Assembly (NCBI GenBank): GCA_036768485.1 | Contig: JAVLUZ010000154.1 | Span: 32,129,748 to 32,193,747, forward strand | Source: Mermis nigrescens | Taxonomy: Eukaryota > Nematoda > Enoplea > Mermithida > Mermithidae | Reading direction: 5' to 3' | Length of the DNA stretch: 64,000 nt | Shown here: piece after piece, positions 48,560 through 59,059 of the stretch | How the letters are laid out: every line of letters starts with the position of its first letter | Numbering within the stretch: the first letter of the stretch is position 1 | The notes under the pieces: generated by a model | Told to the model about the DNA's origin: nothing | Database searches by the model: none | What the model saw: only the letters and a program-made list of their open reading frames with translations | Position numbers and translations under genes: made by a program

Positions 48560-49440
48560 ACTCCTGATGAATTTTCTAATTAAAAAAATTTGACTCTAGT
48601 CGGCAAGATGGGACGGTCGGTGATGTGGTAAACTCCATCAAACAAAATTTAAGAAATCTGGTCGGCTTAGAAGGATTCCCACTGCTCATTAATTTTTTAT
48701 TAGAAAAATTTGAATCTAGTCGGCCAGATGGGACGGTCGGTGATGTAGTACGGTCGGTCAAACAAAATTTCAAAAATCTGGTTGGCTAAAAGGGGACTAT
48801 ACCAGTTATAGGCTTTCTGTTATATAAAATTAGGTCTGGTCGGCCAGGTGGGACAGTCGTTGATGTAGTACGGTCGGTCAAACATAATTTCAAAAATCTG
48901 GTTAGCTAAAAGGGGACTATACCAGTTATAGGCTTTCTATTATATAAAATTAGGTCTAGTCTGCCAGGTGGGACAGTCGTTGATGTGGTACGGTCGGTCA
49001 AACAAAATTTTAAAAAGCTGGCTGGCTAAAAGGGGACTATACCAGTTATAGGCTTTCCGTTATATAAAATTGGATCTAGTCGGCCAGGCGGGACGGTCGG
49101 CGATGCGACAATGTCATTCAAAACAATTTCGAAAATCTGGTCAGCTTAGAGGGATTCCTACTGCTCATAAATCTTCTGTTACAAAAATTTGGATCTAGTC
49201 GGCCAGCTGGGACGGTCGGCGATGCGGTGATTTTAGTCTAAAAATATTTCGAAAATCTGGTCAGCTTAAAAGGATTCCTACTATAGTCTATTCCTTTCCA
49301 AACGACCCATTTTCGATAAAAGTCTTATTACTGTATCAGGTTTTCACTGCACAAATGGCTTCTTCAATCATTCTAGTCGGCCAGATGACACGGTCGGTTG
49401 GTGCTGGGGCATGGTCTGGTCGGCCAAACAGAATTGAAAG
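48560..49440 (-). repeat. ~120-bp tandem repeats, right arm (about seven units)
   Basis: Reverse complement of the left array: 'gggacggtcggtgatgtgg' type units, with three closely similar neighbours near 48,780-49,080. Confidence 0.92.
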
Positions 49441-49984
49441 AAGCTGCTCAGCTCAAAGGGACTCCTAATTGAGTCTCTACCTACCGTATGGCTTGAAAAT
49501 ATTCGTTCTAAATCCGGAATTTTCGCTCAGTTGGTACAAACACTGGTTTCGTAAAACATTTTGATTTTTAGTTTATTCAGGGTCACCCCTTCTCAGGAAG
49601 CACCCATCTAGAGTCAATCATCCTAGAGATATACAGGTACCATACGTGTGTGGCTAATACATATCCGTTCCATACCCAAACTTTTCAACTCAATCGGTCC
49701 GCTGGTTCCTAAGATATTTTAGTTTTAGTTGCATAACTGGATCACCCACCCCATTCAGGGTCACCCCTGTCTCACCAAAGGTACCGTTACCCTAAATCTG
49801 CATTTCTCTAAGCCCACTGCATGCCGTTTAGTGTTGCGTAGTGCCCTATACAGCGCTGCAAAATCTGCACAAGTGTAGCGCTTATGTTTTCATTGATTGC
49901 GCTTTTTTGAGCAGCTACAGTATATAATACAATCGGAAAGCAGGTTATATTGGTGTCTACAACACTGTTTTCGCTTCAAAGTCC

Positions 49985-50145
49985 TTTGAAAAATTACGTT
50001 AATCAACGAGTTTTTGAAAAATTACGTTAATCAACGAGTTTTGAAAAATTACGTTAATCAACGAGTTTTGAAAAATTACGTTAATCAACGAGTTTTGAAA
50101 AATTACGTTAATCAACGAGTTTTGAAAAATTACGTTAATGTTGTT
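49985..50145 (-). repeat. 27-bp tandem repeats, right arm (about six units)
   Basis: Reverse complement of the left array; fewer units. Confidence 0.95.
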
Positions 50146-50689
50146 TGAATTGTTGTTACTGTCGGGGCTCAAATGATTAAAAACGTTATGCATTGTAAAG
50201 AACGATGTTCTTTTTCATACGTTTGTTTAACGTAAAAATTCAAACAATTGAGTATAACGACCCAAAATTTCAAACCAAGAGGATCACTATATTGAAATTT
50301 TTAGCTTTTCTTTTTCAAGAATTTTACTGTTAAGATACACAAATATTTGAATTTTTACGTCGTTATCGACAATTATCTGCTGAGTAAAGCGAATATACTG
50401 GAAGTTGTTTAACGCTTTTTTCAAACCAGGAGGCTTATTTTTTGAAAAATTACGTTGATCGTTCTTTGAAAAAATACGTTGATGAAGATTCAAGTTTGAA
50501 AAAATACGTTGTTAACTTTCTCTAATTTGAAAAATTACGTTGTTCTCCTATTGTTTAACGTTTTTAATCATTTGAGCCTCCTGGCTTTCCGTACGTGCTA
50601 CACATACTAGGAACCAAAACATTTCGAATCAGGCACTGATTGAAAATAAGTTAAATAAACAACTTGAGCTTGAGATAGGTCAACTGACC

Positions 50690-50960
50690 TCCGCAGCAAA
50701 TTCCGAGACTAGGTAAGTAGCCTTAGGTCTTAGGGCGTAGCTGCTGAGATCACCCGACGAAAAGCGGCCAGCAATATTAGGGCTGAGGGGATCGAAGCCG
50801 TAAGGTCTCTAAGGGTCCAAAGATCGAAAGCCATTAGAGCCACGCGATCGGGGCCAGCACTAAGCGTAGACTTAAGTACCTACTTACCTAGGTAAATCTC
50901 GCAGGTGAATGTTAGTACGGTTCGTATCTGTGATGATTCTGTAGACCCAGATCGAACCGG
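50690..50960. other. GC-rich segment with short inverted ends, unrecognised
   Basis: 'gagactaggtaagtag' and 'ctacttacctaggtaaatctc' form inverted ends around a compact GC-rich core with several 'gatcgaaagcc' and 'gccgtaaggtctc' words. It looks like a structured RNA gene or SINE but matches nothing I recognise. I looked for hammerhead core strands and did not find a convincing pair. Confidence 0.3.
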
Positions 50961-50984
50961 CTACATTTACACACATTAGTTTTG

Positions 50985-51095
50985 GGGGACTAAGCCCAAA
51001 AATACGTTTGAACAGTCCTATTTTTCAGATTTCCCTGATTTAAGGGGGGGTCCGAACCCCCTTCCCATTCCCCAAGAGATACGTGCCTGCGTATT
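50985..51095 (+). repeat. Family S-like MITE, right part
   Basis: 'tttgggggactaagcccaaa', 'aatacgtttgaacagtccta' and 'gagatacgtgcctg' correspond to family S. Its left end is lost. Confidence 0.6.
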
Positions 51096-51213
51096 TCAAC
51101 AAAGCTATTATGTATGTACGGTTTCGTAGTCTGTTATTTGACGAGAAAACGAACGTTGTACGTGGAAACGCCGGATAATAAAAAAAACGATTTAAGTGCT
51201 ACATCTTAGGTGC

Positions 51214-51277
51214 TTAGATCGAGAAATAATCAGGGGCCGCTTCTATCAACCACCGCGGATCGACCAGAGTAACATCC
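51214..51277 (-). CDS. DHX33: DHX33 terminal exon with stop codon
   Basis: A 64-bp exon found by hand translation. After acceptor TTTTGTTCAG| its first G completes an Arg codon begun on the preceding exon (CTCAG|). It then reads DVTLVDPRWLIEAAPDYFSI and TAA. This matches the end of the OB-fold of DEAH-box helicase DHX33 ('RDL.VIDAQWLYEAAPEYF'). The protein ends a few residues after the conserved PDYF, whereas vertebrate DHX33 carries a longer basic tail. No AATAAA was seen in the ~110 bases examined downstream. Expression data would settle whether the tail is really this short. Confidence 0.85.
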
Positions 51278-51449
51278 CTGAACAAAAACAAAATATGCAA
51301 TAAATTTAGTGTTGTCGAGCTAAAATTATTGCGCGACGAATAGCAGCTTTTATTTCACATACACGCGGGGTGTTTTATAAACATTCAAAAATTTACGGGT
51401 AAAATTACGTAGACGGTCGGAGCTGAAAATTTTTGGATTAGTACCAGAC

Positions 51450-52001
51450 ATGTAAAGCGCAGGAATTCTGGGGGGATTAAAAGCGCGTTTTTTGGGACTA
51501 AAAAAACACGGGTACGAGTCTAAAACGGACGTTTTTGACGATGCTCGGTTTTTTCAGAGCGTGAATACTTTTTCATAAAATTGAAAAAAATTCAAAAACA
51601 CTAGATTAACTTGCACAAAATATAGCCAAGAAAGAGTATATGGGGCTAAGCGCCAAAAATATGACACTTTTGAACAAATATGTAGATAGCTAAAGGCGCT
51701 TAAAAAGCAACTTTTCTACGAATTTCCCGGAATTTTTCTTTGCAAAATCGCGAATACTGCGGGGGGGCATAGGTGGACGGCACCAAAGCACTAGGGGCTG
51801 CTGTAAGATTTTTTTCAAAAGGTCAAAAAATGGCCTTAAAAATGATGTTATGGCGAAAAAACATCATTCTTCAACGTTTCTCATCGAGCACTATCAATCA
51901 GCATCAAAAAATTGCGCAAAAATTATTTAAAAATTGAATTGTGAGGGGTATTTTTGTTCTTTTTGGGGGTGCATACCCCCAAACCCCCACACCCAGGTAT
52001 G
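51450..52001. repeat. Family W and family Z copies in a DHX33 intron
   Basis: W-type landmarks ('ggaattctggggggatt', 'gacgatgctcgg', 'gcttaaaaagcaac') are followed by an inverted Z copy (51,768-52,001, starting CATAGGTGGACGGCACC). Confidence 0.7.
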
Positions 52002-52479
52002 GGAGGAGAAGAAATTTGTGGGAGGAGGTTTGAAAACTTTTTACGGGGTATCAAACCCCTCAAGATCATGCATGAGTAGTGCCACGTTGCCGTCTAATAT
52101 ATTAGTCACGTGGCAGTAGAGATTTTGATTACAAACTTAAGACCGACGTGCATAAGATTGCATTTTATAATGTAAAGATCAAGAAAAAATAACTTTTTCT
52201 GTAGAGTTAAAATTAGGGTTAAAAACTGATGAAAAATATGAATTTTTAATAGAATCGACCGATGCGAAAAAGAGTCATCACAGCCATACATGTATAGTTA
52301 ACAGGAGGATAAGGGACCCTGATACATGAGTTGGACGTCCCTTATCCCTCAAAGTAAGAAACTTTTTGACCCACCCACCCCGATTTTCGGAAAAAAGTTG
52401 CGCTTCTGACAATTGCACGTGTTTTATTGCAGTTTTTAGCCAAAAACTGGAGGTCATTACACCGAAGTTCCGAGGAGAG

Positions 52480-52715
52480 GGGGTGCGAGATTTTTTCAAA
52501 AGGTCAAAAATGGCCTTAAAATCGGTGGCATGGCGAAAAAATACCATTTTTCAACGTTTCTCATCGAGCACTATCCATTGGCATCAAAAAATTGCGAAAA
52601 AAAACAAAAAAATTTCCGAAAATTGAATTCTGGGGGGGTTTTGGTTTCTGGGGGGATTTTTGATTTTCGGGTGGGTGCTACCCCCAAACCCCCACGCCCA
52701 GGTATACCCCTCCCC
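52480..52715 (-). mobile_element. MITE family Z copy
   Basis: Inverted copy with 'ggtcaaaaatggccttaaaa', 'cgagcactatccattgg' and an end near 'cccccacgcccaggta'. Confidence 0.75.
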
Positions 52716-52791
52716 TAGCCCATACAAAATTTCGAGCCTATAAATGAATAACCACAGCTTTTTGCAATAAAAGTACATAATTGACGCGAAC

Positions 52792-52968
52792 CTGAGATAC
52801 AATTGAGTGGTAAGAGTTAGATCGTTGTAAACTACGAAGCCGGGCTTATGCTGAAAAAGGCATGAGGAAGGGTGTATCGTTGCGTTTAAACCGTTGTCGA
52901 CGATTTTGTACGTTTTGGCAGGATCCAGTTCGGCCGAATTCAAAAAGAGCCCGTGGCATAAGGCTTTT
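52792..52968 (-). CDS. DHX33: DHX33 exon: OB-fold domain
   Basis: Opens after TCTATCTTCAG| with KALCHGLFLNSAELDPAKTY, then IHPSSCLFQHKPGFVVYNDL and ends LTTQLYL with two bases of an Arg codon at donor CTCAG|GTTCGC. This is the DEAH-helicase OB-fold (DUF1605) with its signature IHPSS.LF...P..VVY.ELV.TT..Y.R. The SAEL and IHPSS..F..KP details are closest to DHX33, a nucleolar DEAH helicase implicated in rDNA transcription and in translation initiation. The 177-bp exon joins in phase to the exons on both sides. Confidence 0.93.
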
Positions 52969-53027
52969 CTGAAGATAGATCGTTTTGCTCTGTATTGCAT
53001 AATATGTACACTATAACCACACGTAGG

Positions 53028-53275
53028 CGTTGGGGGGGCGGGGTTTGGGGGGGTTTGCACCCCTCCAGAAGTTGGAATACCCTCCAGAATTTAATTTTTG
53101 AAATTTTCTCGCTATTTTTAGCGATTTTTTGATGCCATTGGATAGTGTTAAATGAGAAACGTCGAAAAATCTTGTTTTTCATCATACGACCACTTTTAAG
53201 ACAATTTTTTGACCATTGAAAATTGACTCACCCCGCCTCAGAATTTCGGTGCTGCCCTTAACCATGCATGTAACA
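53028..53275 (+). mobile_element. MITE family Z copy
   Basis: 'acgtaggcgttgggggggcg', 'gatgccattggatagtg' and 'agaatttcggtgctgcc' landmarks in family order. Confidence 0.75.
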
Positions 53276-53307
53276 GGGGATGGGGGCAGACATGTAATAG
53301 GCATACC

Positions 53308-53495
53308 TACCTGGGCGTGGGGTGGGTTGGGAGGAGTATGCACCCTCCTAGAGACCAAAATACTCCCGGAATTCAATTTCTGATTTTTTGTTTTTTCGCC
53401 AATTTTTTGATGCCAATGGATAGTGCTCAATGACAAACTTTGAAAAATTGTGTTTTTCGCCATGCCCTCCAGAACTTTAGTGGCGCCCATCTATG
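53308..53495 (+). mobile_element. MITE family Z copy
   Basis: Starts near 'acctgggcgtggggtgggtt', with 'gatgccaatggatagtgctc' and end 'tggcgcccatctatgg'. Confidence 0.75.
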
Positions 53496-53880
53496 GTAAT
53501 AGGGGGATGGATAGAGGACCAACACCCAAGTTGGTCGTCCCCTCATCCACCAAAGCCGAGAAGTTTCGACCCCCATTTTTGGAAAAAATCGAATTTTTTG
53601 GCTGTTTGGCCAAAAATTGAGGTTATTCATTCACTCTCCTTAAAATGGCCGGGGCCCCCACCCAAAATTGCGAGCCGTTACAAGTATGGATGGAGGTTCT
53701 CACTCAAAGTTGATCGCTCTCCCCCATCCTCCCCACCGTCAAAAACTGTTGGCCCCACAGATTTCCGGCTAAAACTTGCGTTTTTGGCCAAAAATCGGAA
53801 GCATTCACCCCCGCCCGGTAGAAGTGGCTGGACAGACCCCCACCCAAATGTTCAGCCGTTATATGTATGACTGTTAAATA
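53496..53880 (+). repeat. Family P repeats, two head-to-tail copies
   Basis: Two successive blocks with 'gttggtcgtcccctcatcc' / 'gttgatcgctctcccccatc', each ending in 'gagccgttacaagtatgg' or 'cagccgttatatgtatg'. Confidence 0.65.
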
Positions 53881-53942
53881 TAAAATCTACTAATTTCCTA
53901 TCATGATATATGTAATCAGACCCGCACAGCATAAGAATTTTG

Positions 53943-54741
53943 CAGGCACAGTAGCTGGCCTTCTGAATTTGGAGGGACTAAAATTTTAAAGTCGGATATC
54001 TTAACAACTACTCGTACATACACAAAAATAGTGTTGTTTTCGAGCATTGCATAACGAGCTCTATATATATAAGAGGAAGGATAAATTTTGAAAAATTTTA
54101 CAAAAATTATCTCGATTTCCGTGTCCCCTAAAAGCATGTCGCTAAAATGGTCAGATAGGTGATTTTTGGAGATTAAATACAAGCTAGACCGGCTGAAAAT
54201 TCCGTTAAACTTCTTCTATACTCAATTCAGGTATTGCAGACAAAAGCAAAGTGGGAAATAAATAATTCTAAATAAAAAATTTGATATATTTTTCACTTTA
54301 TATACAAACTTCAGGCTGTTTAGAATACAAAAAACATGCAACGAACAAAAAATCCGAGCGCGAAGCGCCGAAAATTATGAATGAGCCTAAGCTCAGAAGC
54401 ATGCTAAAATCTATTCTAGCGCTTTATTCCGTAGGTGAGCTTCAACAATTTTCAAATTTTCGTTTAGGTAATTTTGTAAAAATATTTGAACTTTCAAAAT
54501 TTCGGTAGAGAGACTAGTCCCCCACACGTGGACGTGGGAAGGGGGGGGGTTAGGAGAGGGTATACCCCAGAAACCAAAATACCCCCTCAGAATTCAATTT
54601 CTAAAAAGTTTTTTGTTTTTTCTTCGCAATTTTTTCGCCATACATACCACCATTTTTAAGACCATTTTTTACCTTTGCACCCCCTGAATTTCAATTCTGC
54701 CCACCTAAGGCCCCCCTTATCCCGCCAGAGCCACGTGCCTG
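53943..54741. mobile_element. Family S-type ends enclosing nested repeats
   Basis: Left CAGGCACAGTAGCTGGCC and right 'agccacgtgcctg'. The flanks gaattttg and aaattctg agree at 6/8. A Z-like copy (54,525-54,712) and a ggcgcgaagcgcc-type hairpin (gcgcgaagcgccg, 54,358) lie inside. Confidence 0.55.
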
Positions 54742-54749
54742 AAATTCTG

Positions 54750-56110
54750 AAGAGTGAGAAACCATAAAATGTTTGAAAGTGTCATTTTTGGGCTCAAAAA
54801 CGATTAATACGCGTCAAGAAATATCATTTTTCGGCGTTCCTGACGATTCCCTATCTTTCTACAGCGTGAAAACATAAGAAAATGCCGAAAAATGTCATGG
54901 AAATCCGGGTACATTAATTGAACAAAATATAGTCAAAAATGAGTGCGCCGAGAATTCGACGTTTTTGAGCAGATGGCTAAAACGCTTCAAACAGCACCAT
55001 TTCTTCGAATTTTTCACAAAATCGCGAATTCTGTTTTACTTATTTTTGCGCAAAGCATTCAAAAAACAATATGCTGGAAAAAATGTAAAATGATTTAAAG
55101 CGCTGCTACGTTACACAGTTACATAATTAAAAAAAGCAAGAATACAGAAGTAGGCATCGAGAATACCTCGATCGAATTATCAATAATATTTGAAACATAA
55201 TTTTCCAAAGCTTTTAAACACTCAAAAATATAGAATAGATAAGTTATAATGCGAAGAGGCGGAAATTCTGGAGTATCAAAGGTCAAAAATTTTCAAACGC
55301 TAAATATCGCTACGAATTCATGGGTTAAAAAGGAAACACCGATTCGAGACAAAAATTTCAAAACCTTAATGCAGGAAATACGTTGGAAAGAATCGGTTCC
55401 TAATTCTCTCAAATGTCTGGGACCCCCGCGCCCATACATGTGGCGGCTCGAAATTGGGAGGTCCCGGCCATTTTAGGGATGGGGGCTAAATGACCTGCAT
55501 TATTCTACTAATAAGACATTTTGAATTTTACAATCGATGGCATATGGCGTAAGTGGGCTGCAGTTAAATTCTGGGGGAGTCGTCGGATGGGGTAAAATCG
55601 CCAAAAACAGCACCACAAATTGTCTATCGATTTGGGGGGGTCAGCCAGATTCTCCGGGAGCGGGTGCAGACTTAGACCCCCACGCCCATATATGGTGGAC
55701 AGCATGCATGCACGCATGAGAATTCTGTGGGGGAGTGAAAACCTAAAGTTCCTTTTTTGGGCCCAAAAATGGCCGGTACGCGTTAAAAAACATCGTTTTT
55801 TGGCGTTTCTGACGATGATATCCTTCTAGAGCATAAAATCATGAAAAAAATTTCGAAAAAAGTCGAATAAATTGGCCAATATATCGCTTAAAACATGAAT
55901 ATATGGCGCGAAGCGCGAAGAGATTTAGCGATTTTGAGCAAATGGATATGCCAAAAACCGCTTGAAAAATTTTTTAAACCAATTTTCAGGTGAGTTTAGG
56001 AAACTTTTGAAAAATCGTCAATTCTGGGGGAGGATGGGTGAAAAATTTTTTGCGGGGGTGAAATTTGATTCTGCGGGGGGGGGGGGGGTTTAAAACCCTC
56101 CCCCAAACCC
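54750..56110 (+). repeat. Two family W copies and a family P fragment in a DHX33 intron
   Basis: W landmarks at 54,780-55,040 and 55,720-56,060 ('gcgtttctgacgatgat', 'tggcgcgaagcgcgaag'), with P-like 'gtggcggctcgaaattggga' at 55,440. No exon seen. Confidence 0.6.
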
Positions 56111-56480
56111 CAAGATCATGTATGTTGGACAGATTGCATTTCGACATGACAGTAAAAAAAATTGGTGACGATTCTCGAAGGTCGAAAAGGGAAAAATAGT
56201 TGTTACGCAGGGACAAAAAACACATTCATCACGACGTTTCTCATCCCGAATTCCATCCAACGGTATCAAAAAATTCGCGACAATAAGAAACATTTTGATA
56301 AAATAGAAAATTTTTGGGTCTTGCGAATTCAGCGAGGAAGTCAGAGTATAAGAAGAGGACTTTAAAATTAATTTTAGGAACGAAAATACAAAAAAAACGA
56401 AAATGTTCAGAAAATTTGATTTAATTAATTCAATTCTTTTTGAGGATAAACGATATAAGATATAATTTACTCATATTTAG

Positions 56481-57297
56481 TAGAGCTATGCACGAGGCTG
56501 GGCCGGCCCGGCAGGCCGGGGCCTAGGCTAGCCCAACTTCAGAGCGAGGCAATGTTAGAGATTGAATTATAATGTAGAAAATTGATAATGTTTTGGGCAG
56601 ATTTACCTTCAAACTCAATTTCAAGCAAACCACAGATCTTGCTAATTCAAATCTTTATTTCACTATGTCAGATTGGTGCAAATTTCTAATTAATAATCAA
56701 AATTGACATATTTTAAATTGCAATTCATATAGACGAGCATTTCCAGATTGCTTGGTAGCAGAACAGCTTACGTCTATCAGAACAAATAGAATAGTAAGCC
56801 TAAAAAAGTGCAAAGTAAAGCACATTGAAAAAGCGCATCCAAGTCAGAGGAGTTAAATCCACTACATGGGCAGCTCAAAAATTCTAGGAGTCCAAAATTC
56901 AAAAAGTGCCTGATAATATATGGTAGAGGAAAAAAACACCCTTTTCTCGCGTTTCTCAATGAGAGCTATCCATTAGCATAAAAAACCGCAGAAAAACAGA
57001 AACAATTCTGAAAATCAATTTCTGGCGGATTTTTTCTGGGGAGAGGGAAATGTGAATTCTGGGGGAATCTAGATCCCCCAATGCCTATGCTTCTGCTTAT
57101 ATCTTGTAATCCCAACAAATATTAACGCTTGACGTGCATATCTACAAGCAAGAATATCTGCATAGGTACATATAGAGGTAGGAGCAGGGTCGTACTATGA
57201 GCATGGTAAAGCACGCTATTATTGGCCCCGGCCAGTGCCCGCCTCGGCACTGGCCTAGGCTGACCCCGGCAACAAAGGCGGCCCCGGCACAGCTCTA
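56481..57297. mobile_element. hAT element (817 bp) with exact 8-bp duplication, beside a DHX33 exon
   Basis: Starts TAGAGCTATGCACGAGGC and ends CGGCACAGCTCTA. The flank ATATTTAG is duplicated exactly (56,473-56,480 and 57,298-57,305). The ends are GGCCGG/GGCCCC-rich. Its duplication ends only 28 bp from the donor of the exon at 57,334. Confidence 0.93.
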
Positions 57298-57333
57298 ATA
57301 TTTAGTAATAAAGATTATAAAGGGACAAGCAAC

Positions 57334-57467
57334 CTCAATCGTTCCGTTTTCGTACCACACGACTTTAGAGCCATATTGTTTCTTAGACAAATTTCGCGCA
57401 GTTGAGCTCTAATTTTTTCCGCCGTTTCGGCATTACGCTGGTGAACGAAATTTTCTTGGCACCATTC
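57334..57467 (-). CDS. DHX33: DHX33 exon: end of HA2 region leading to the OB-fold
   Basis: A 134-bp exon found in a frame not obvious from ORF length. After acceptor TTTTGTCTAG| it reads EWCQENFVHQRNAETAEKIR, then AQLREICLRNNMALKS and closes GTKTERL with AG of an Arg codon at donor GAG|GTTGCT. This is the 'WCKENF....M..V.EVR.QL..IC' segment of DHX33. The exit phase (AG|A) joins exactly to the OB-fold exon to give ERLRKALCHGLF, as in DHX33 '...SVRRCLAHSLF'. The exon is tightly sandwiched between two hAT elements (28 and 49 bp away). Confidence 0.92.
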
Positions 57468-57516
57468 CTAGACAAAACGCACCTGTCAAACTCAGTTTTA
57501 TCAATTAGAGAATGAC

Positions 57517-57905
57517 CAGTGGTTTTTCTTATGTACAAGTTCCGTTTGTACATGTACAAAGATAGTCCCCAAAGTCTTTGTAAATTTTGTACAAGCAAGG
57601 TTTTTGTGTAACGTAATATAGCACAGTAGCGATTTCAGTGTGGTAAAACAGTGTTTTTCGACCTTGAGCAGTGTATTTTAGCTAGTTTCTGGGTTTCTGA
57701 CGCCAAAAATTACTAAAAATTGTCTCAAAGCGGCCGAAGTGCCGAAATAAGTTGACATTTTTCCATTCTAAATGTAAATTCTGCCATTATGAAGATACAT
57801 GCAAACAAAGAAATTTTTGGGAATTTTACTCCTTTTATACAGTTTTTGTCTCCCCGAAAATCTTTGTACATGTACAAAGACGGTCCTAAAAAGTCTTAAT
57901 AAGCA
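57517..57905 (+). mobile_element. hAT MITE family D, right end truncated
   Basis: Starts CAGTGGTTTTTCTTATGTAC and carries tttgtacatgtacaaaga near 57,545 and 57,865. The expected CCGTG end is replaced at ~57,905 by a pogo-like fragment. Confidence 0.8.
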
Positions 57906-58465
57906 CTCGGTTAATTTATAGTAAATACGGCTCCATAAGACTGTGGCTATATGACACCGTGTAAACGACCCCGCTTAGATGAACACTTACCTGGAACACA
58001 TGACTGAACGGCACTGTAAAGTCATTTTTCTGTCAAGTGAACCCGGTTAGTAAACACACCTTCTCGGACATTAAACGAGTTATGCGCACAATAAAGCTTA
58101 AAATCACTAATATTCAGAGGTACAATAACTTTCAACCAAATTATAGTACTTATCGAATATAAGAGCGGTATGTGACGAGCATAAGTAAATAATTGTCAAC
58201 TCGGTTAGTAAACACATTCGGTTAGTAAACACAGAGCCGCTTGGTTGGTCCCGTCAGCAGGCACGTAGATGACCGTCCTATTTTGGGGACGACCAACACT
58301 AATTTGGAGGGGGAACTAAGCCCAAAAAGGCCAAATATAGCACAAAATAACGTTTAAAAAGTCATATTTTTCCGATTTTTCTGAATTTTGAAGGTCCGGA
58401 CCCCTTATTCCCCCCACAGCTACGTGCCTGCCCCTCAGAGTGTTTATTAACGGGGTTCGACTGAG
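57906..58465. mobile_element. pogo/Tigger-like fragment
   Basis: The right end read on the minus strand is CAGTCGAACCCCGTTAATAA. Internal 'cggttagtaaacac' repeats fit a pogo-type element. The left end is worn. A family S MITE is inserted in it. Confidence 0.65.
58258..58430. mobile_element. MITE family S (173 bp)
   Basis: Starts CAGGCACGTAGATGACCG and ends CAGCTACGTGCCTG. The flanks CCCGTCAG (58,250-58,257) and CCCCTCAG (58,431-58,438) match 7/8. Confidence 0.88.
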
Positions 58466-58559
58466 AATTTTGTCTCTTCAAGGCAGTAAAAAAGTACATA
58501 TCGTTGTTTAGGTCGTGCTTAAGGTAAAATGGAAATTTAAAGATTTTCTAACAAAGGAT

Positions 58560-58790
58560 CCATGCATGTAACAGGGTAACAGGAGGATGAGAGAGATCCC
58601 ACCCTCAGTCGGACGACACCATCCCCTAAAACCAGAACAGTTTTGATTCCCAATTTTTGAAGAACTTAATTTTTTTTGGCCGTTTTCAGCCGTTTTTTGA
58701 CCGTTCTTGGCCAAAAATTAGAAGTCAATTTACCCCCCCCCTAAAAATGGCCGGAATACCCCCAAAATTTCGAGCCATTACACGCATGGT
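58560..58790 (+). repeat. Family P repeat
   Basis: Starts 'catgcatgtaacaggg' and ends 'gagccattacacgcatgg', with 'ggccaaaaattagaagtc' inside. These ends may be the family termini. Confidence 0.65.
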
Positions 58791-58938
58791 TTTTTCAATC
58801 CTTTTATTGCATTATCTGACCCTTCAATAAATTTTTTCGGCGAAGGAGGGAAGCGGCTATGCATACCTAAACACGGCCCTGCTGGGAGGGATCCCCATCT
58901 CCTCCTTGATTCATAATGCAAAGAGAAGCAGCTAATAC

Positions 58939-59048
58939 TTTAAGTCTGTTTCCCTTCGCGTGTCGGTAAGCCCTGAACACATTCAAATGGAACACATGAT
59001 CGCCTTCGGCAGCAAAAACTTCCTGTGCGCACTTTCGCATTCTTCTTT
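58939..59048 (-). CDS. DHX33: DHX33 exon: HA2 segment with the EGDH motif
   Basis: A 110-bp exon found by hand. After acceptor GATGTTTTAAG| two bases complete a Lys codon. It then reads RRMRKCAQEVFAAEGDH, then VFHLNVFRAYRHAKGNRLK at donor CTTAAA|GTATTA (phase 0). This is the conserved DEAH-helicase HA2 stretch 'R..F....GDH..LLN.Y..F'. The 36 codons join in phase to EWCQENF on the next exon, as in DHX33. The entry phase requires the preceding exon to end one base into a codon. This favours donor CAAA|GTGCTA at 63,552 for that exon over the stronger-looking CTAAG|GTATTT at 63,544. Confidence 0.88.
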
Positions 59049-59059
59049 CTTAAAACATC

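Larger units (their letters stand above)
45788..50459. mobile_element. Second large palindrome (4.7 kb) with tandem-repeat arms
   Basis: The ends read GATCAACGTAATTTTTC in inverted orientation. The left arm (45,788-~47,990) and right arm (~48,540-50,459) share, in mirrored order, a 27-bp ACGTAATTTTTCAAAACTCG-type array, a ~400-bp single-copy block, and ~120-bp 'gaccgtcccatctggccg' units. Copy numbers differ between arms. The centre (about 47,990-48,540) is unique. Related 'tttgaaaaaatacgttg' repeats continue to ~50,585. No transposase recognised. Confidence 0.88.

Noticed and set aside
50690..50960. Hammerhead ribozyme
   Set aside because: Partial matches to core strands were seen, but no consistent pairing of CUGANGA and GAAA strands with a cleavage site.
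53493..53870. 125-codon Pro-rich plus-strand frame
   Set aside because: Lies entirely in family P repeats; same text in other frames and copies elsewhere.
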